From the NCBI RefSeq assembly GCF_041146395.1, contig NC_090996.1, forward strand, positions 28,668,738 to 28,732,737: a stretch of DNA of 64,000 bases, in the 5' to 3' direction. Source of the DNA: Eulemur rufifrons. Lineage: Eukaryota; Chordata; Mammalia; Primates; Lemuridae. The notes below the pieces were generated by a model that did not search any database, was not told the origin of the DNA, and saw nothing but the letters and a program-made list of their open reading frames with translations. How positions within the stretch are numbered: position 1 is the first letter of the stretch; every line of letters starts with the position of its first letter. Positions 48,880-59,268 of the stretch are shown here, in pieces. The position numbers and the translations under genes were made by a program.

Positions 48880-50045
48880 CAGAGAACGAGTGTTGACTCA
48901 TTCTTCACGCAGCAAACACTGAGTGAAGGCACGGTGCTGGGCACCGAGACACAGAGGTAAACAGGACACCCACGCAGGTGATCTTCTCCGTGGGGCAGAA
49001 AGACTACGGCCAGGTACGCAAGTATATCAGCCAGGTCAGGAACTTCCGTGCCACAGGAAAAATAAACAGGCCAATGTGATGGGGGGCAGCGCGGGGAGGA
49101 CCTAGCCAGGGCAGTGATCAGGAAAGGCCTTTGAGGAGGCAGCACACAGACGAGGCCTGGGCAATGGGGGAGGCAGCCGCACCAGGTCCAGGGAACGCCA
49201 CGGCCCTGAGGCAGGGAAGGGCTCCGTGGTCTAGAGCAGTGGCTCGCAAAGCACGGTCTGGGAATCCCTGTTTTCATAAAAATAAGACATTTTTCCTTTT
49301 ATCATTTTCCCAGGGGTGCACAGAGGAGTTTTCCAGTTGTCACATAATGTGTGCTGTCACAACAGACTGAAAGTGGCCGCAAAGAAGAGAATCCAGATGT
49401 CTTCTATTAAGCCAGACATTAAAGAGATTTGCAAAAGTGTGAACCATTAATTTTTTTTTTTGTTTTGGAAAACAGTTATTCACAGAAAACCATATTGGTT
49501 ATGCGTATATGCAATGGATGTATTCAGTAAATCAATAAATATTAAAAGCATTTCTTAGTTTTAATTTCTAATGTCATAAAAGTCTATAGATATAATCCAT
49601 ACAAACTAAAGCTCTTTAGGTTCCTCAATACTTTTAAAACACTTTTTAAGAGCATAAAAGGGTCCTGAGGCCGTAACTTTGAGAAGTGCTGGCTTAGAGG
49701 GGCAGCCAGGGCTGGCGTGGCCGGGGTGGGGGCTGGAGTCTGGAGGGACATGGGGGACTTCATCTGAGGGGCCGGGTTGCACAGCCACCACCCAAGATCC
49801 GAAGGAGAGATGTGGATTTTATTCCAAGTGCAATGGGAAGCTACCAGGATGTAGGCAGGAGTATGACACACTCTGATTTACATTCTAGAAAGATCCCACA
49901 GGCCAAATGGAAGGGAGGGCACGTGACTGGAAGCTGGGGAGCCCGAGGAGGCTGCTGCTCTCAGGTGATCTTGGGCGAGGGCTGCGAGGGGAGCAGAGGT
50001 GAGGTGTTTTTGGAGGTGGAGCAGGGTGGTGGGTATGGGAGGGGG
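48880..50045 (-). mobile_element. L2 LINE, minus, split by a hAT element
   Basis: The left part is 48880-49236 (gctgggcaccgagacacaga, aggaaaggcctttgaggagg, cacggccctgaggcagggaa). The right part is 49692-50045 (gtggattttattccaagtgc, aatgggaagctaccaggatg, agtatgacacactctgattt). They are consecutive segments of a reversed L2 3' region. Confidence 0.8.
49237..49691. mobile_element. hAT-type DNA transposon inserted in the L2
   Basis: This 455-bp AT-rich element begins cagtggctcgcaaagcac and ends gtaactttgagaagtgctg, which are terminal inverted repeats. Eight-base flanks gtctagag (49229-49236) and gcttagag (49692-49699) match at 6 of 8 positions, as expected for an old hAT target duplication. No transposase remains. 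Confidence 0.75.
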
Positions 50046-50731
50046 AGAATTAAGGACTGCAGACGCTGAGTGGCTGCCTCTGTGGGGGCCCTGACTCCTG
50101 AGAAGGGGAAGGGGGCCGTCACTGCCCCTCCTCCCCTAACAGGACCCCCACCCCCCACCGAGGCTCTGGGATTTCAACTTGCTCTTCAGGCCACAGCTGC
50201 GGCACCAAGCCAAGGCAGAAGGGCAGTGAGGCCTCTCTCCCTGGGAGGGACATACATGAGAATGTCCCCATCCCACTGCCCACACCTGAGTGGCACTTCT
50301 AGGGGTAGTCAGGGGAGAGACACAGCCAAGGGTTGGATGCCGCCTTCAGTAGCTACCTTTGACTTGCTGTCATCCCAACTGTAAGAGCCTCATATTCCCT
50401 GACCTTGGGACCCACAACAGGACACTGGGCATCCCAGCTGTGCCAACCACCCCTGGCAGGCAGGCCTAGGCCACCAGAGCTGGGGCCACACCCCCAGCAC
50501 TTAGTGATCTCACACCCCCCAGAAGCCCTGGCGGGTGCAAGAGATAAGTAGTAAGTCACAGAGAAATGACTGTGCAGACACTGAAGACCATGACACTTGC
50601 TCTAATTATTTATTTACACTCCGCCTTCTTCCAAAAAGGACTAGAGCCCAAATAAGGTCTAGACTTTTCTCCTTAACCAGTAAGTTCCTGAACTGAAAGA
50701 AGCCCTGATGACCCTAAAGAAATAATTTCTT

Positions 50732-51066
50732 CTTTTTTTTTTTTTTTTGAGACAGAGTCTCACTTTGTTGCCCGGGCTAGAGTGAGTGCCATGGCGTCAG
50801 CCTAGCTCACAGCAACCTCAAACTCCTGGGCTCAAGTGATCCTTCTGCCTCAGCCTCTCGAGTAGCTGGGACTACAGGCATGTGCCACCATGCCTGGCTA
50901 ATTTTTTATATATATTTTTAGTTGTCCAGCTAATTTCTTTCTATTTTTAGTAGAGACGGGGTCTCGCTCTTGCTCAGGCTGGTCTGGAACTCCTGACCTC
51001 GAGCGATCCACCCGCCTCGGCCTCCCAGAGTGCTAGGATTACAGGCGTGAGCCACCGCGCCCGGCC
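50732..51066 (-). mobile_element. Lemur-type dimeric Alu, minus, with intact target duplication
   Basis: A poly(T) run opens the element, then gagacagagtctcactttgt, tgcccgggctagagtgagtg with ccatggcgtcagcctagctc, and a central tatatatatttttagttgtc spacer, ending ccaccgcgcccggcc. The right arm and spacer are typical of strepsirrhine (lemur) Alus. A perfect 15-bp duplication, aagaaataatttctt, flanks it (50717-50731 and 51067-51081). It is the youngest dated repeat in the window. Confidence 0.93.
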
Positions 51067-51379
51067 AAGAAATAATTTCTTACCAGGCCCATCTGCGGTT
51101 CGTCAACCTGGACTCACAGTCATAGTTTATATTTACTTAGCAGCCATTGCTATAGAACAGGACACAACCTGCAGAGTTTTTTTTAACAAAGACTCCTCCA
51201 GAGCCTAGAACAGGCAGCATCATCTCACATGTCATAGCTGAAAAGAGAGGCGGCACGACAATCGATCTCGCAGCCCAAGATTGGTTTTAAGAATGAAAAC
51301 AGTCACAAGCTACGGGTTGCAGGGTGAACTGGTGCACTCCTTCTAGAGTTCATGTTAGGACTATATGTTAATATACGAA

Positions 51380-51900
51380 GATTAAAAACCTTCCCCTTTG
51401 ACTTGGCAGATCCACTGCTGGGAATTTATCCTACAGACAAGCAAGATTTACACAATTACACAAAGACACCCCAAGGATGTTCACTGTGACATTGTAAGAG
51501 CAAAACACTGGAAATGACCCAAGTATCCGTCAACACGCAACAGTTATAAAATTGTATTTGTCCATCCATGTGATAAAATACCATACAACAGTTAATGAGA
51601 ATCAAGTCAATTTACATGTGTTAACATGTAACACTATTAAGTGAAAAGAGGAAGAGGTACAGAATCACATACATGTTATAACCCATGTGTAAAAGCAAAC
51701 ATTCATAAACATGTATATGACACGCAAATTAACATTTCTAGATGACTATACAACAAATTGCTAACATGAAATATAGCTATTTCTAGAGCAAGGTAGACTT
51801 ATTTTTCATTTTATCATGTCCTGTATGGATTTAAAATCATATGCCTACAGCATATACATTTAAAAAATGAACTAATCAAATCAAAGAATAAAAATAGAAT
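51380..51900 (+). mobile_element. L1 (L1ME-like) 3' fragment, plus
   Basis: The order cttggcagatccactgctgg, gaatttatcctacagacaag, ggatgttcactgtgacattg and gtatccgtcaacacgcaaca is the L1 ORF2 3' end. A long AT-rich 3' UTR follows. Confidence 0.75.
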
Positions 51901-52544
51901 AAATCACTAAGGGGGGGCAGGGGAGCCAGGACCCAGATTTTAGGCGGGTTCTTACAGCTGTATTTTGTTCTTAAATCGATAACTGCTTTTGAATACGTTT
52001 TACAACACTTGGATTGTAAGTTTGAAATCCTCAATGTGGAAGGATTAGGCTGCAGGGGAGAGTGTGGCTGGTTTTGTCAAGTTCTGTAATCAGGAGAAAG
52101 TCTCTCTTTCGAGGGATCGGGGTACATATGGATTCACTTAAAGCAGCCGCATCAGGACAGGAAGGGGAGAGCTGGTCTTCTGCAGAAGCAGCTCTTGCTG
52201 CTCTGCCAAATCGACCTAAACTTTCCATTCGAGTTGCTCCTTTCGGGGAGGGGCGGAGGAGGGTTAGGGACGAGCCCTGGTGGAGTGGGCAGACATGCTA
52301 CAAGGTGGCAGAAACGGGCAGCTGCCCTGTGGGTGGCAGGGTCTTCTCCCGAAGTCCCACTTCTTCAGGGGACTGTAACAGGAATCAAACACACTATCTC
52401 TTTCTAGTCATCTTACATGGAAGAGGAAATTACTCTCCCACAGCTCATTACTAATAATTTAAGTATTTCCAAGAAACTTCTTAAGTCAGTTCTGAGAAGT
52501 TCTTCCACATACCCAACAAATCTCTGGAAAACCAAACCATGGCG

Positions 52545-52743
52545 GTAAAACACCAGCGGGAAAGCCAAGATTTATTTTGGGGGCTTGTGTTTATCTTGTG
52601 CTGCGCTCTGACAAATTCTAAAAGCTGGTGCTCCCAGCTCACTGCATTTCTGAGAGAGGAACGGCAGCGCACACAGGCTCAACAGAGAGAAAGCCCTCGA
52701 ACCCCCACCGCGGGCCGCGGCGCAGGACAAGGGGCTGGCTTAC
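52545..52743 (-). other. CLEC16A: Possible alternative 3' extension of CLEC16A exon 22 (intronic polyadenylation)
   Basis: If the donor at 52742-52743 is skipped, the frame continues for about 20 Pro/Ala/Arg-rich residues and stops at 52679-52681. About 100 bases later comes a canonical AATAAA (complement of 52571-52576). On the minus strand this is followed by GT-rich sequence (tggtgtttt and ggtttggtttt at about 52530-52550). Together these make a complete short terminal exon. The product would lack the disordered tail encoded by the last two exons. I recall shorter human CLEC16A isoforms with a different C-terminus but cannot verify that they use this site. Without transcript data this remains a prediction. 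Confidence 0.5.
52571..52576 (-). terminator. CLEC16A: Candidate intronic poly(A) signal AATAAA
   Basis: The plus strand reads tttatt, so the transcript reads AATAAA. It sits about 170 bases past the exon 22 donor and about 100 bases past the read-through stop. GT-rich sequence follows within 40 bases. Confidence 0.5.
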
Positions 52744-52911
52744 CTGGCACCTTGTCCACAGACGCGAACACAGAGCGCTGCACCGTGGGGTCACTGCTGC
52801 CCCGGCGGCCCTGGTCGTAGAAGCGGAAAGGCAGGTGCTGGGTGGAAGAGGAGGAGCCGAGTCCGAAGCCCAGGACTTCGGTCGTTGGCTGGATTGGGAG
52901 GTCCAGGAGGG
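52744..52911 (-). CDS. CLEC16A: CLEC16A coding exon (human exon 22 equivalent)
   Basis: This 168-nt exon begins with the last two bases of an Ala codon after a tgactacag acceptor and ends in the first base of a Gly codon. The donor is GTAAGC (GT complement of 52742-52743). It encodes LLDLPIQPTTEV, then GFGLGSSSSTQHLPF, RFYDQGRRGSSD and VFASVDKVP. It is the transition from the folded part to the Ser-rich tail. The donor is compatible with read-through: the frame stays open for 20 more codons past the splice site and ends at TGA (52679-52681). A poly(A) signal follows at 52571-52576, so this exon may also act as a composite terminal exon. Confidence 0.96.
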
Positions 52912-53296
52912 CTGTAGTCAAACGATACCACGGATCATTAGCACGTGGCATGGGGGCAGATGGTGAGACTTTGAGGGGGATTGTAGGGGCTGTGGCCCTG
53001 CCAGGCACATCACTTGGGAGGAGCCAAGCAGGTGGCCTTGAGCTGGGGAGACTGGTGGGACACCAAAGAGCCCACCGAGGCTCAAAGCACAACCAGACAT
53101 CTAGTGAGGGGTTCAGGCCAAGCTTGAGACCAAGGAGCAAGCGGTTTCAGGCCTGCCTCCTCGAATGGAACGGACGCTGGGCCAGTCTCTACCTGGGATT
53201 CTCAGCTTCCACGTATCAAGGTCCCTGGTCACAGCTTAGCCTCTGGTGCCCTTTCAGACCCCAAAGCAAGTGGGACCAATTCTGCCTGGAAAGTTG

Positions 53297-53300
<4 letters not shown>

Positions 53301-53328
<28 letters not shown>
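53301..53328 (+). repeat. (GT)14 microsatellite
   Basis: Fourteen uninterrupted GT units. Confidence 0.97.
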
Positions 53329-53330
<2 letters not shown>

Positions 53331-54174
53331 GTGCGTGGGAGGAGCATGTGAGCAAGAATCCACATGCGCACATACGTGTGTATTTATGAGTGGGTGCTTA
53401 TCTGTCTCAGCTGCTATCCTTTCTTCCATAAACAAGTCTCATGATATAGCAATTCAGAGGGGCTTTTTAAAATCAATTTAAGAAATACCCAAGGTGTTAG
53501 TCCTAACAGCCACTTTACGGCATAATTCTCAATTTCCAAATGAAATATTTGGCCTTCACGCCGGCTGTGAGAAATTGCTTTCCACGGGGGGAAAGAAAAC
53601 CCCTAGGCGAATAAATCTTAAGAGAAAGGGCTGAATGATTTAAGTCACTTTGCACATTACAAAATGCTTCTATAATGATTTTGTGGGCCAAGTTTCAGCG
53701 AAATGAGAAATGAGGCGGGGAGGACGCCGCAGGATGCAGCCCGTGCAAGTCACCAAGGCGCACGCAGCCGCGAACAGCTACATCCGCGGCGTCCAGGGAA
53801 CCAGCCCTCCAAGGGTTTATTTTTAAGTTATCGCTTGGGAAAGCTCCCCGTCCCCCAGTGAGCGGGAAACCACACCAGCATGACCACGGGGACCTGAAAT
53901 GAGCAGTGTTGAGTATCTTGAGAAAGACTTTATATTTTTAGGAGCCGACAGAATGCCTTTTCCCCCAAGGAGAACGTCTTGCCTTCCTCCCCGGTAAACA
54001 GAACACCCTCGTCTCAGTGCCTTTACTTCTAAGGAAGCCGGGGCCTTCCTGACGCTGGGCAGTGCTGGGCTTCCTCAAGTCACCACCGTCCCTGCGAAAC
54101 GTAAAACAACTTCCTTCTGAATTCGGTGCCGGGTCCCGGCCCCTCACTAAGCAGGGCTGCCTCTCATGAGAGCT

Positions 54175-54350
54175 TTCGAGTGGGAAGTTCTGCATTTGGG
54201 TTCTGCCAACTTGCTGCCCGTGTGACTTTGGGCAAGCCACCGAGCCTGTTTCCTCCTCTGTGAAATGTGCAGAGCTGGCCCTACAGATCTCAAGGACTGT
54301 TTCAAGGATCAAAGGCAGGAGACAAATGTTGGAGCACTTCAGAAACACAA
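54175..54350 (+). mobile_element. MIR SINE, plus
   Basis: The order tgcatttgggttctgcc, gtgtgactttgggcaagcca, cctgtttcctcctctgtgaa and aggatcaaaggcaggag follows MIR. Confidence 0.75.
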
Positions 54351-54639
54351 GCTCGAGAATTTCAGCGTGCAGGAGTGAGAACAGTTGTCCCACACTGACG
54401 CCGGCCTGCTCGTGGCCTCTTGCCTGCCAGGGAGGGTTCCCTTTCTTTTCCAGGCAGCCCTAGGAATTCTCCGAAACCAAAACTTAGGAAGTGGGGAACT
54501 CCGAGCAGATTCTCCTCTCTCGTCAATTAAGCAATCCATTCCTGAACCCTGTGTGTCATCTCCTAGAGAGGCTACGAGGGTTTTCAAGGTCAGAGTGAGA
54601 ACCATGCCGAAAGCCCGGCCCGAGGGCCCAGCCACTCAC

Positions 54640-54844
54640 CCGCTATCCTCTGCATCTTCATGCGCCTCGCCTGGATGCGGCCCTTGGCTAGGCGCTGCTT
54701 GGCGATGATGCAGCGGATGTGGTCTGAGAAGATGAAGGTGGCCTGGAGGATGGGGAAGGGCTTGGAGTGGGGGCTGGACGCAGGCTTGTGGATGGTGATG
54801 TTCAGGGCGCGGCTGTCATCATCCACACCGGTCACTTGCATGTC
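54640..54844 (-). CDS. CLEC16A: CLEC16A coding exon (human exon 21 equivalent)
   Basis: This 205-nt exon starts in phase 0 with DMQVTGVDDD and ends with one base of an Ala codon. The acceptor reads ctgtgcag and the donor is a consensus GTGAGT (complement of 54634-54639). The protein contains NITIHKP, then FPILQATFIFSDHIRCIIAK, then a strongly basic stretch, KGRIQARRMKMQR. The first part looks globular. The basic helix-like end could serve as a binding or ubiquitin-acceptor region; this is an inference. Conservation against remembered human CLEC16A is almost complete, the visible difference being Asp for Glu near the start. The exon is intact. Confidence 0.96.
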
Positions 54845-55431
54845 CTGCACAGTGAGGGGCAAAGGAAATGGTGTTTGTCGGGCTCGGGAGGAGGGCAGCT
54901 GCTCAGAGGCTGTGGGTCATGTCTCATCTAGACAGAGGCCTCCAAATTCAACTCTGCTTTTGCTCTGAAAGAGACCATCAGCCTCCCACGTCCAACAGTG
55001 TCAGTGGGCACAAAGCAGACCAGGCCCAGTGGGAGAGCCAGGCAGGGGGACACAGAGGGCCCCAAAGGAGCTGATACTGGCTGTGGTGGCTGGCCCCCAT
55101 TTCCATAGGGACTTGAGTCATCTAATGAATAAACAAGTACCCCAGCCTCTTCAAGGGGCCACAGGTAATTCAACAGGCAAGTTCCAACAATTCTTACTTC
55201 TGAGAAACAGAGACAATGAGCTAAAATTCCTATCACTATCTGGCATGATCTTAGATATAGTCACTTATCTACTAATCAATTTCTTTCTTATTTCTCTTAA
55301 GAAGGAGGCATCATTGGTAACCATTTGTATGTCTTCGGTTCCTAAAGGAAAAAGGCTCACCCTGAGAAAGGGACAGGGAGGGCCACTTAGCAGAGATTTG
55401 AAGAAAGCTACATTTAAAGGCGGAGAAGAAA

Positions 55432-55732
55432 GGCCAGGCGTGGTGGCTCATGCCTGTAATCCTAGCACTCTGGGAGGCTGAGGCAGGAGGATTGCTTGAG
55501 GTCAGGAGCTTGAGACCAGCCTGAGCAACAGTGAGACCCCATCTCTACAAAAAATAGAAAAAATTAGCCAGGTGTGGTGGCACCAGCCTACAGTCCCAGC
55601 TTCTCAGGAGGCTGAGGCAGGAGGATCGCCTGAGCCCAGGAGTCTGAGGTTGCAGTCAGCTATGATCACACCATTGCACCCTAATCTGGGCCACAGAGCG
55701 AGACTCTGCCTCAAAAAAAAAAAAAAAGAAAA
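55432..55732 (+). mobile_element. Dimeric Alu SINE, plus (J-like)
   Basis: It runs from ggccaggcgtggtggctcat to cacagagcgagactctgcct with an A tail. The flanks carry a 16-bp duplication (aaaggcggagaagaaa at 55416-55431 and aaaggtggagaagaaa at 55733-55748, one mismatch). Confidence 0.95.
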
Positions 55733-55974
55733 AAAGGTGGAGAAGAAACGAACATGTTGCAAGTATAATAAGGACAATTCCAATCTAAGACCTCAGAATG
55801 GACTCTTCATAGAAAATCCCATGAAAGTTTGGGGTGATTTGAGACAAAAGCATGAGACAGGAGGTAGACACAAAAGTCAGCAATGCCAGAGGAGGTGGAG
55901 AAAAACGTTGAAAAGCACTTGCAAAGTAAGATAGTCGCTGTTCTTAGGCATTGCACTTGGCACGAGCTCTTTGG

Positions 55975-56085
55975 TAATAATGCCCATATCAAAATGTGGC
56001 AGTAAGGATTAGGTGAGGTATTATGCATTTAAAGCAAGGAGCGTGGTATAGTAACGACCTGACAAATAGTAGCCATTGGAAGTCG
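55975..56085 (+). mobile_element. MIR 3'-half fragment, plus
   Basis: The stretch aggattaggtgaggtattat, then gcatttaaagcaaggagcgt and acctgacaaatagtagccat fits the MIR 3' half. Confidence 0.5.
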
Positions 56086-56759
56086 GCCAAAAAAAAGGTT
56101 TATGTGGCTTTTATTGTATGATGGAGGACGTGTATTAATCCTTCAGGGGAGAAAAACACTCTCCTGACACTAAATTCTAAAGGAAATTGATCATAAGCCT
56201 AGATAAAGCCTAGATAAATAAGAAGGATAAGTCACCTAATGGACAATGTCTTCCATGGAAGTCTTTTTTTTTAAATGAAAGATTCTTTTCTAGTTGTTTC
56301 TCATATCACAGTCTGCAAAAGACATTTTTGGAACAGAAAGACCCTGAGAAAGAGGAGGTTGGGGAAGAGACTGCAATAGTGTCTTCAAACACATGGCTGG
56401 TTCTCGTCAAGGGAAGGACGCAGCCAGCAGCTCACGCTTCAGGGAGGAGGAGGCTGCGGGGCAGCCTGGCCAAGGCCCTTCCAGAAGCAGGGACCGCCCA
56501 GCTGGGAAACGGACTGCCTTGAAGTAGGGTGACGCTAAGGCCAGAAGCGTCCACTGGACACCCAGGGACTGGTGGCGTGGCAGAGGGGCACGCTGCAAGG
56601 CTGCTTTCAACCCTCAGGTTCTTTGTTTCCTTTGCTCAACAAGCTGGCATGAGTCGCCCATCACACTGACAAGCATCAGAAAAACCCCAAGCCCCAACTT
56701 GGTGCTTGGCAACTTAGAGCCTAGCTTTGCTGGAGAGAGGGTGAGGAGAAGAGAATTGG

Positions 56760-57240
56760 TATAAATTGCCAGTGGCAAAAGTCATTTCAGAGAGGAATTT
56801 GGCAATATCTATTAATACTTAAAATTGGCACACCCCAGCTTCTTGGTATCTGTCGAGGGAAATCTTGCCCAAGTGCATAAGGAAGTAAGAATGATTCCGG
56901 TCACAGCAGCACTGTTTGGAAGGGTAAAAAACTGGCAACAGCCAACAGGGTACTACTGGCTAAACATGCCTTGGTATAGTCCCACAGCAGTTAAAAAGAA
57001 CACCAGTAGGTCTGCATATCCTAACACGGTTAGTTCTCTAAGACATGCTATTGAGTGAAAAAAGCAAAGGGTAGAATACGTGTGCTGTGACACCATAAAA
57101 ATTACACACACACATACATACACACTGTCAAGTACATGTACCCAATTTTAAAAAATAGTACATGTCATCATTTTTAAATATGCATTTGGCAGAGAAGCAG
57201 ATCTGGAAGGATCAGACTGATAACAGGCGTTATCTCCTGC
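56760..57240 (+). mobile_element. L1 (L1ME-like) 3' fragment, plus
   Basis: The order gaatttggcaatatctatta, ggaaatcttgcccaagtgca, agcagcactgtttggaaggg and catgctattgagtgaaaaaa matches the L1 3' region. It includes a short CA run near 57105-57125. Confidence 0.7.
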
Positions 57241-57449
57241 TGGGGAGGGGAGGTGTAAGGATTGAGGGTTTTGGTCAAAGAGGACTCAGCCCTTATCTGT
57301 GCATCTGTGCAATGTTTCAGCACTTTTTCTGGTGATAATTTGTTCACATATTCCTTGAATCACTACTAAGTAACTGTAAAGATGGTAATTTTGTGTGTGT
57401 GTTTGTACAGCCAACCGAGAAGAGATTCCAGAGTTCCCGGCCACCTTAC

Positions 57450-57601
57450 CTGCAGAAGGCCTGCAAACTTGACCACTCCCCAGCCAAGCCTGGACACATC
57501 GGGCTCCACCAAACTCATCTGGTAAATGTCGACAGCCAGGAATCGCTGGACCATGCCGCCATCCTTGGTGATCACCGTGCACGCGATCAAGTCGCTGTTA
57601 T
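57450..57601 (-). CDS. CLEC16A: CLEC16A coding exon (human exon 20 equivalent)
   Basis: This 152-nt exon begins with the last two bases of an Asp codon and ends on a complete codon (phase 2 to 0). The acceptor is a pyrimidine tract ending in cccag, with AG as the complement of 57602-57603. The donor is GTAAGG, with GT as the complement of 57448-57449. It encodes about 50 residues running from NSDLIACTV to VVKFAGLLQ. The segment includes RFLAVDIYQM and SLVEPDVSRLGWG, which are near-identical to human CLEC16A as I remember it. The hydrophobic beta-like pattern suggests part of a folded, possibly PH-like domain before the disordered tail; that fold is my inference. No frameshift or stop interrupts it. 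Confidence 0.96.
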
Positions 57602-57689
57602 CTGGGAGAAGGGAGGTGGAGATCAGGATGAGGCCTGGCCTGGCTGCCCGGCCTAGTGGAGATACTCGACTAGCTCTCATTCTGCCAGG

Positions 57690-57870
57690 CAGCAGAGCCC
57701 AGGCCCAGAGTCACACAGACTCGGGTCTGAGTCCCTCCTCTGCCAGTTATGCTGGGCAAGCTTCTTTGCCTCTCAGGCCCTCAGACTTCTCATCTGCGCA
57801 AGGAGGATAATGCCCTCTCCTTCCAAGTGCTGTGCGTTAGGACTGATACAAAGTACATAAAGCATCGGTC
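57690..57870 (+). mobile_element. MIR SINE, plus
   Basis: The order gactcgggtctgagtccctc, tgctgggcaagcttctttgc, cctcagacttctcatctgcg and aaagtacataaagc fits MIR. Confidence 0.7.
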
Positions 57871-58049
57871 CAATGTGCACCGTGTATCAGGTGGTCAAAC
57901 CGTAGCTTAAAAATAACAACGCAAGAATCCCATTAACGTTTCGTGCTTTCTTAGAGACCAATGGCAGCTTACAGTTGTGATGGTTAAACTGGGTTCACCT
58001 AAATTAAGTGAAGAAAGGAAAGCAAGAGTCCCCAGCTCTGTTATAGAAT

Positions 58050-58270
58050 CACCAAGCCTTGAACTTGGGGTCTGGCAATTTAGAGCCAAGCTCTGCACTA
58101 GATGGCGAATGATCCTGGGCAAGGCACTTGGCCCCTCGGAATCAGTCTTCTCATTTGTAAAATGGGAATAATGTCCCTTATCTCGAGATATTTGGTGTGT
58201 TAAATGAGAACAGACAGGAAAAGCGTTTAGCCTGGGGTCTTGTGCACAGGGGTCGTCAGCATATACTAGG
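58050..58270 (+). mobile_element. MIR SINE, plus
   Basis: The order gatcctgggcaaggcacttg, cttctcatttgtaaaatggg, aataatgtcccttatc and gtttagcctggggtcttgtg fits MIR well. Confidence 0.8.
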
Positions 58271-58419
58271 GCCCTTCTCTTACTTGAAAGTAATCCCCAA
58301 ATTCAATGTCTGCTTTAGTGCCTGTCCTTGAGACTCTGAAATCACCTGGGTGATAGAGGACCCTTAAATGTACAGTCTGAGTCCCCACCAGTGGATTCCT
58401 CTGCCACCTTTGTTTTAAA

Positions 58420-58660
58420 CAAGACAGCCGAACCAGGAAACAACCTAAACATCCCCAGACAGGAGAACTATTCGAGTAGGCTTTTTTTCCCCACCAGATG
58501 GAAAATTGTAAACCCGTTTAAAAGTTATGTGTAACCAAACCGTGAACAGTGGTCACCTGTGGGGACGGAAGTGAGACTTGGGAGGTGGGAGTGTGTTGAG
58601 GGAAGTATCAATGGGAGAACTTTCATTTTTGTTCTACGTGCCGGTCTATTGCTTGAAATT
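58420..58660 (+). mobile_element. L1 3' fragment, plus
   Basis: The order ggaaacaacctaaacatccc, gaactattcgagtaggc, gtggtcacctgtggggacgg and ctattgcttgaaattatttt is typical of L1ME 3' ends. Confidence 0.6.
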
Positions 58661-58924
58661 ATTTTAAAATGAGAAAGTATTCAAGATATATTTTTGAAAT
58701 ACATATAATAAACCCAAGTTTAAAATGTTTGCAAATAATTGCAACGACAGTGGAAAACATTATAATTTTAAATGAAAGGGGACAAAAATGTTATTACTAT
58801 GAGTTTGATATGTTAAAAAGAAAAAGGTATCTCTACAAAGAACTACAAGTGCCGAGAAAGGTGCCAAAACATTAACAAAAGTCTCTGATTAGAGGAAGAA
58901 TGGTAGGTGGGTCTTTTGATTTTC

Positions 58925-59070
58925 CTTAACAGCTTTATTGAGGTATAATTTATATACCATAAAATTCACTTATTTTAAGTGTACAGCTTGAGTTTTAGTA
59001 AATTTATAGTAGTGCATTACTACAGTCCGGTTGTGGAACATTTCCATCACCCCAATACGTTCTGTTGGGA
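58925..59070 (-). mobile_element. L1M 3'-end fragment, minus
   Basis: The stretch cagctttattgaggtataat, then ataccataaaattcacttat, aagtgtacagcttgag and aacatttccatcacccc is reversed L1 3' UTR. Confidence 0.7.
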
Positions 59071-59248
59071 GCACTTTAAGCAAATATTTGGCTTAACTTT
59101 ATTGGGGGAAGAGGGAGATAACACAAGTGATAGTAATCCTGGCCCCAAACACACATGATAAAAAACTTGGGCTCAGGTATTCTCAACGGATCTCCCCCGC
59201 CCCTACCATTTTTACTTTTCATTTGGATCTAAAGATGACAGGTACATT

Positions 59249-59268
59249 TCTTCTCTCTCTCTCTCTTT
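59249..59268 (+). repeat. (TC)n short microsatellite
   Basis: A short TC run (ctctctctctctctttctcc). Confidence 0.8.

Larger units (their letters stand above)
17464..52743 (-). other. CLEC16A: CLEC16A intron 22 (human numbering), 35 kb
   Basis: This 35,280-bp intron holds most of the repeats listed separately. Stretches with no repeat or gene that I can support are about 19.1-21.1, 22.5-24.9, 25.1-27.7, 27.8-30.7, 31.6-33.0, 35.7-37.2, 40.6-41.3, 43.6-44.9 and 50.1-50.7 kb. The 27.2-29.2 kb segment is AT-richer and free of obvious repeats apart from the TG array, so it may hold conserved non-coding elements. No nested protein gene, tRNA or processed protein pseudogene was recognised. Confidence 0.85.
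52912..54639 (-). other. CLEC16A: CLEC16A intron 21 (human numbering)
   Basis: This 1,728-bp intron carries a TG repeat (53301-53328) and a MIR (54175-54350). About 53440-53930 is a repeat-free AT-rich block that looks like a possible conserved non-coding element. No gene is seen. Confidence 0.85.
54845..57449 (-). other. CLEC16A: CLEC16A intron 20 (human numbering)
   Basis: This 2,605-bp intron holds an Alu (55432-55732), a MIR 3' half (about 55975-56085) and an L1 fragment (56760-57240). The rest (54.85-55.4 and 56.1-56.75 kb) shows nothing recognisable. Confidence 0.85.

Noticed and set aside
52842..53330. Plus-strand open frame overlapping CLEC16A exon 22
   Set aside because: It is the antisense shadow of the conserved minus-strand exon and runs into a GT repeat.
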